From assembly GCA_017430225.1 (NCBI GenBank), contig JAFRNK010000058.1, positions 1-53,408 of the forward strand: 53,408 nt of DNA, in the 5' to 3' direction. Positions 51,341-53,408 of the stretch are shown here, in pieces (position 1 is the stretch's first letter; each line of letters opens with the position of its first letter). The DNA comes from Clostridia bacterium (GTDB lineage: Bacteria > Bacillota > Clostridia > Christensenellales > Aristaeellaceae). Both the position numbers and the translations under genes were made by a program. Below the pieces are notes generated by a model that saw nothing but the letters and a program-made list of their open reading frames with translations, was not told where the DNA came from and did no database searches.

Positions 51341-51960
51341 CGTGCCGGCACGCTTGGCACGCACGGCACGCTTATTTTTTATGTTATTCCGCAAACAATC
51401 GGAGAGATGGTTGTTGGTCGGCTCCTATGTTTATATACGTGGTACCGGATGGACGCTTTTTTTGCGCCATCAGTTCACAATAGTCGCCTCGCTGCGCTGC
51501 CGCAATCGGTTTCGCGCGCGCACCGCGGTCGCAAGCTCCTCGCGCACCGCGCACGGTATGCTTCCTTGTTCACTGGGACTCCTCCTGCCTTCATCCTCCT
51601 GGGCTACCGCCCGTTCTCCGCTGAAAACTGTCCACTGGACAGTTTTCCGGGCGCTGCGAACCCACTGGCGGCGGCAGGATACGTCCCCGAGCGTCCGGCA
51701 GAAATTCGCGCGATCCATGAAAAATGCCATTTTGATGCGTCCATGCGTCCGGTCGTAAGTAATTTCCGCGCGTTGTGGAGTATAACCCCCATTTTTCTGC
51801 GTACGTGCGGGTATGTGTACAACTCTGGAAGACGCAACCAAAAAAGCGCTGATAATACAAGCGCTTTGTTTTCGAGACATTATTTCGCAGTGTCTACATT
51901 TTCGATCACTGCGTGTAACTAACACGCACGTACGCAGGATTTTGCGTTATTCCCCCGTAC
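51341..51960 (-). repeat. Repeat mosaic right of the AT-rich GNAT gene (inverted relative to left)
   Basis: Contains the inverted partners of the left blocks: CCGGCACGCTTGGCACGCAC (51345 onward), TCAGTTCACAATAGTCGCCT (51470 onward), TTGTTCACTGGGACTCCTCC (51566 onward), GGCGGCAGGATACGTC (51670-51685) and CCATGCGTCCGGTCGTAAG (51741-51759), in a partly shuffled order. It also has an AAAACTGTCC/GGACAGTTTT hairpin (51624-51646), an AAAGCGC/GCGCTTT hairpin (about 51843-51867), and TGCGTACGTGCG at 51798 and inverted at 51925. No gene is supported in 51204-52245. Confidence 0.8.
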
Positions 51961-52061
51961 AATCTGAATAATGTTTATTGACCTTTGAACAGCAGAACAG
52001 ATCCTTCGCTCGCTTCGCTGGCTCAGGATGACAGCGGGAGGGAGAGAAAAATAATAAGGCA

Positions 52062-52118
52062 TACCCATAAAGGGCACAGGTACCCATGAAGGGCACAGGT
52101 ACCCATAAAGGGCACAGG
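52062..52118 (+). repeat. Three tandem 19-base repeats
   Basis: TACCCATAAAGGGCACAGG three times (52062-52080, 52081-52099 with one change, 52100-52118) without spacers. Confidence 0.9.
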
Positions 52119-52220
52119 TAAGTAATAAGGCATAAGGAGATTTTGTCCGATCATATCATCGACAAACTCTACTTATGCCTATTACTTATTACTTATGCCT
52201 TACTTGTGCCCTTTATGCGA
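52100..52220 (+). repeat. Long inverted repeat built on the tandem repeat
   Basis: The last tandem unit plus TAAGTAATAAGGCATAAGGAG faces ACTTATGCCTATTACTTATTACTTATGCC and TTGTGCCCTTTATG (52204-52217), giving a long imperfect hairpin with a loop around 52140-52170. It lies just beyond the lacI stop codon on the minus strand. Confidence 0.75.
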
Positions 52221-52245
52221 ACTCCTAACTCCGCACTCCGCACTA

Positions 52246-53241
52246 TCATGCGTCCGCCAGTGTTTCGCCGGGAATGAATTCTCCGGTGACGAACGTTTCC
52301 GCCGCTTGGCGGATGTCGGCGCCGCCGGGATCGGCAGTCACCGCGTCCAGCACCGCGTCGCTGATGGCGGCGATGTTCTGCCGATAGGTGGTCAGGCGCG
52401 GGGAAAGCCGCTGCGCCCAGTCGATGCCGTCATACCCCATGCAGCTGAAATCGCGCGGGGCGGAAATATTCTGCTCCCGCAGGATCTGCAGGGCGTTCAG
52501 CGCGGAAAAATCGTCCGGCATCAGGATGCAGGTCGGCGGTTCGGGCAGCGCGAGCAGCTTCAGCGTTTCCTCGGCGCAGAGCCGGGCATCGTTGAAACGG
52601 ACGGGGCGGAGGTATTCGCGCTTCGCTTCCAGCCCGTTTTCCGCCAGCGCCTCGTGGAAGCCCAGCAGGCGTTCGTGTGTGGCGTAGCCCATCTGGCCGT
52701 GCAGGAAAGCGATGCGGCGGTGGCCCTTCGCGACGGCGGCCCCGACTTGTGTTCTGGTGCCCTGTCGGTAATCGCTGGACACGCTGCGGCACTCCCGGTC
52801 GCAGCGGTCTACCGAAATGACCGGTATATTGCCCGTCAGCAGTCTATGGAGGCCGTACGCGCCCGGATCAGCGTAGACGATGATCACGCCGTCCATCTGC
52901 CGGCTGAGCGCGGTCTCGGAATAATCCAGCCGCCCGTTTTTCCGGATTCTGGAGAGGAGCAGCAGGTCATAGCCCCGCTTTTCCGCGCCGGAACGGACAG
53001 CTTCGAACAGGAGCGAAAAGTATGGGTGGTCGAATCGCGTCTCATAGAGGATGCCGAGCGTCATGGAGCGCTTCGTCTTCAGCGTCCGCGCGACGGCGTT
53101 CGGCGCATAGCCCATTTCCCGCGCGGCGGCGCGGATTTCCTCCGCCCGATCGGCGTTGATCAGCTCCACGCCGTTCATGGCGCGCGATACCGTGGAGACG
53201 GACACGCCGCATTTTTCCGCCACGTCCTTCAGTGTGACCAT
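52246..53241 (-). CDS. LacI-family transcriptional regulator
   Basis: The 331-residue regulator starts with the LacI helix-turn-helix and hinge: TLKDVAEKCGVSVSTVSRAMNG (3-24) and the hinge region ending PNAVARTLKTKRS (about 48-60). A periplasmic-binding-like sugar sensor domain follows, with MTLGILYETRFDHPYFSLLFEAV, GVIIVYADP, and the typical late segment CMGYDGIDWAQRLSPRLTT (about 264-282). It probably binds a sugar and controls carbohydrate genes; the target could lie beyond the right edge. The start at 53241 is set by AAGGGATGG and by the normal family N-terminus. Confidence 0.93.
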   Translation of the reverse strand: MVTLKDVAEKCGVSVSTVSRAMNGVELINADRAEEIRAAAREMGYAPNAVARTLKTKRSMTLGILYETRFDHPYFSLLFEAVRSGAEKRGYDLLLLSRIRKNGRLDYSETALSRQMDGVIIVYADPGAYGLHRLLTGNIPVISVDRCDRECRSVSSDYRQGTRTQVGAAVAKGHRRIAFLHGQMGYATHERLLGFHEALAENGLEAKREYLRPVRFNDARLCAEETLKLLALPEPPTCILMPDDFSALNALQILREQNISAPRDFSCMGYDGIDWAQRLSPRLTTYRQNIAAISDAVLDAVTADPGGADIRQAAETFVTGEFIPGETLADA

Positions 53242-53282
53242 GCAAGCACCATCCCTTTGTAAGAGGAGTTGCTGCACGTCGT

Positions 53283-53352
53283 TACAGAACAGCCCTCATC
53301 CGACCTCACTGCGTTCGGCCACCTTCCCCCGAGATCGGGGGAAGGCTTCCGG
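53283..53352 (+). repeat. Dispersed palindromic repeat, full copy
   Basis: CAGCCCTCATCCGACCTCAC, a TGCGTTCGGCCA segment and the perfect palindrome CCTTCCCCCGA/TCGGGGGAAGG. Same family as 22760-22918, 24858-24918 and 24981-25040. The remaining bases to 53408 show nothing recognisable. Confidence 0.8.
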
Positions 53353-53408
53353 CTTGTACTCTCATCGAATTGAAAAGGCCTCTGAATATTCAGAAATGAC
53401 AATATACA

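Noticed and set aside
52062-52220. CRISPR array at the tandem repeats
   Set aside because: The three 19-base units abut without spacers and no cas genes are present.
49882-52245. Insertion sequence with transposase
   Set aside because: No transposase frame or fragment is recognisable; only inverted-repeat blocks are seen.
1-53408. tRNA, rRNA, tmRNA or other housekeeping RNA genes
   Set aside because: I looked through the intergenic stretches and found no cloverleaf with TTCGA-type arm and matching acceptor, and no rRNA-like sequence; a covariance-model scan would settle it.

Overview
The window is about 53.4 kb of GC-rich, low-redundancy bacterial DNA with strong AGGAGG-type ribosome binding sites, tight ATGA gene overlaps and TTGACA/TATAAT-like promoters. 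The gene content points to an anaerobic Bacillota (Clostridia) from a gut or rumen-like habitat. The supporting evidence is a six-subunit-type Rnf ion pump, an IspH-S1 fusion, a cobalamin methionine synthase whose activation domain is a separate protein, a peptidase with SLH-like surface-anchor sequence, LCP and Lgt envelope genes, plant-polysaccharide glycosidases, and many dispersed palindromic intergenic repeats. I cannot fix the genus; an order such as Christensenellales is a guess.

Layout. 1-5.1 kb (+): Rnf operon C-D-E-A-B preceded by the end of a multi-domain FMN-binding protein; no rnfG lies between D and E. 5.1-9.6 kb (-): metF, methionine synthase activation protein, metH and a P-loop kinase-like gene. 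9.7-11.9 kb (+): ispH-S1 fusion with an internal ribosome binding site. 12.1-15.5 kb (+): an accessory stretch with a cytidine deaminase-like gene, a methyltransferase, a MATE exporter and a Phd/ParE-type toxin-antitoxin pair. 15.5-17.3 kb (-): DUF554, azlC, azlD. 17.8-22.1 kb (-): an M16C peptidase and a MATE exporter. 22.2-25.1 kb (+): a yybP-ykoY (manganese) riboswitch in front of a tiny membrane protein, then a MATE transporter fused to an anti-sigma-factor-like ATPase domain. 25.1-25.7 kb (-): a secreted low-complexity protein. 25.9-31.9 kb (+): GH42, lipase, GH127 and a serine hydrolase. 32.2-35.3 kb (-): lipase, CvpA, metallo-hydrolase. 35.8-37.9 kb (+): an exported FMN/FAD reductase. 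38-41.9 kb (-): a small membrane protein and a surface-anchored M16C peptidase. 42-42.9 kb (+): aldose epimerase. 43-48.4 kb (-): GNAT, recX, serine hydrolase, lgt, LCP protein, dCMP deaminase, MTA/SAH nucleosidase. 48.7-49.9 kb (+): YcaQ-type DNA glycosylase. 49.9-52.25 kb: a repeat mosaic around an AT-rich GNAT gene. 52.2-53.2 kb (-): a LacI-family regulator.

How the genes work together. The Rnf complex, its multi-flavin partner and the exported flavin reductase could form a membrane-to-surface electron route, although they are 31 kb apart and the link is inference. metF, the activation protein, metH and (further away) mtnN belong to the methyl/SAM cycle. GH42 and GH127 fit removal of galactose and arabinofuranose from plant polysaccharides. 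The most unusual items are the manganese riboswitch controlling an unknown 79-residue protein, the MATE-ATPase fusion, a dispersed intergenic element made of hairpins whose stems covary between copies, and matching flanks around two AT-rich single genes 38 kb apart.
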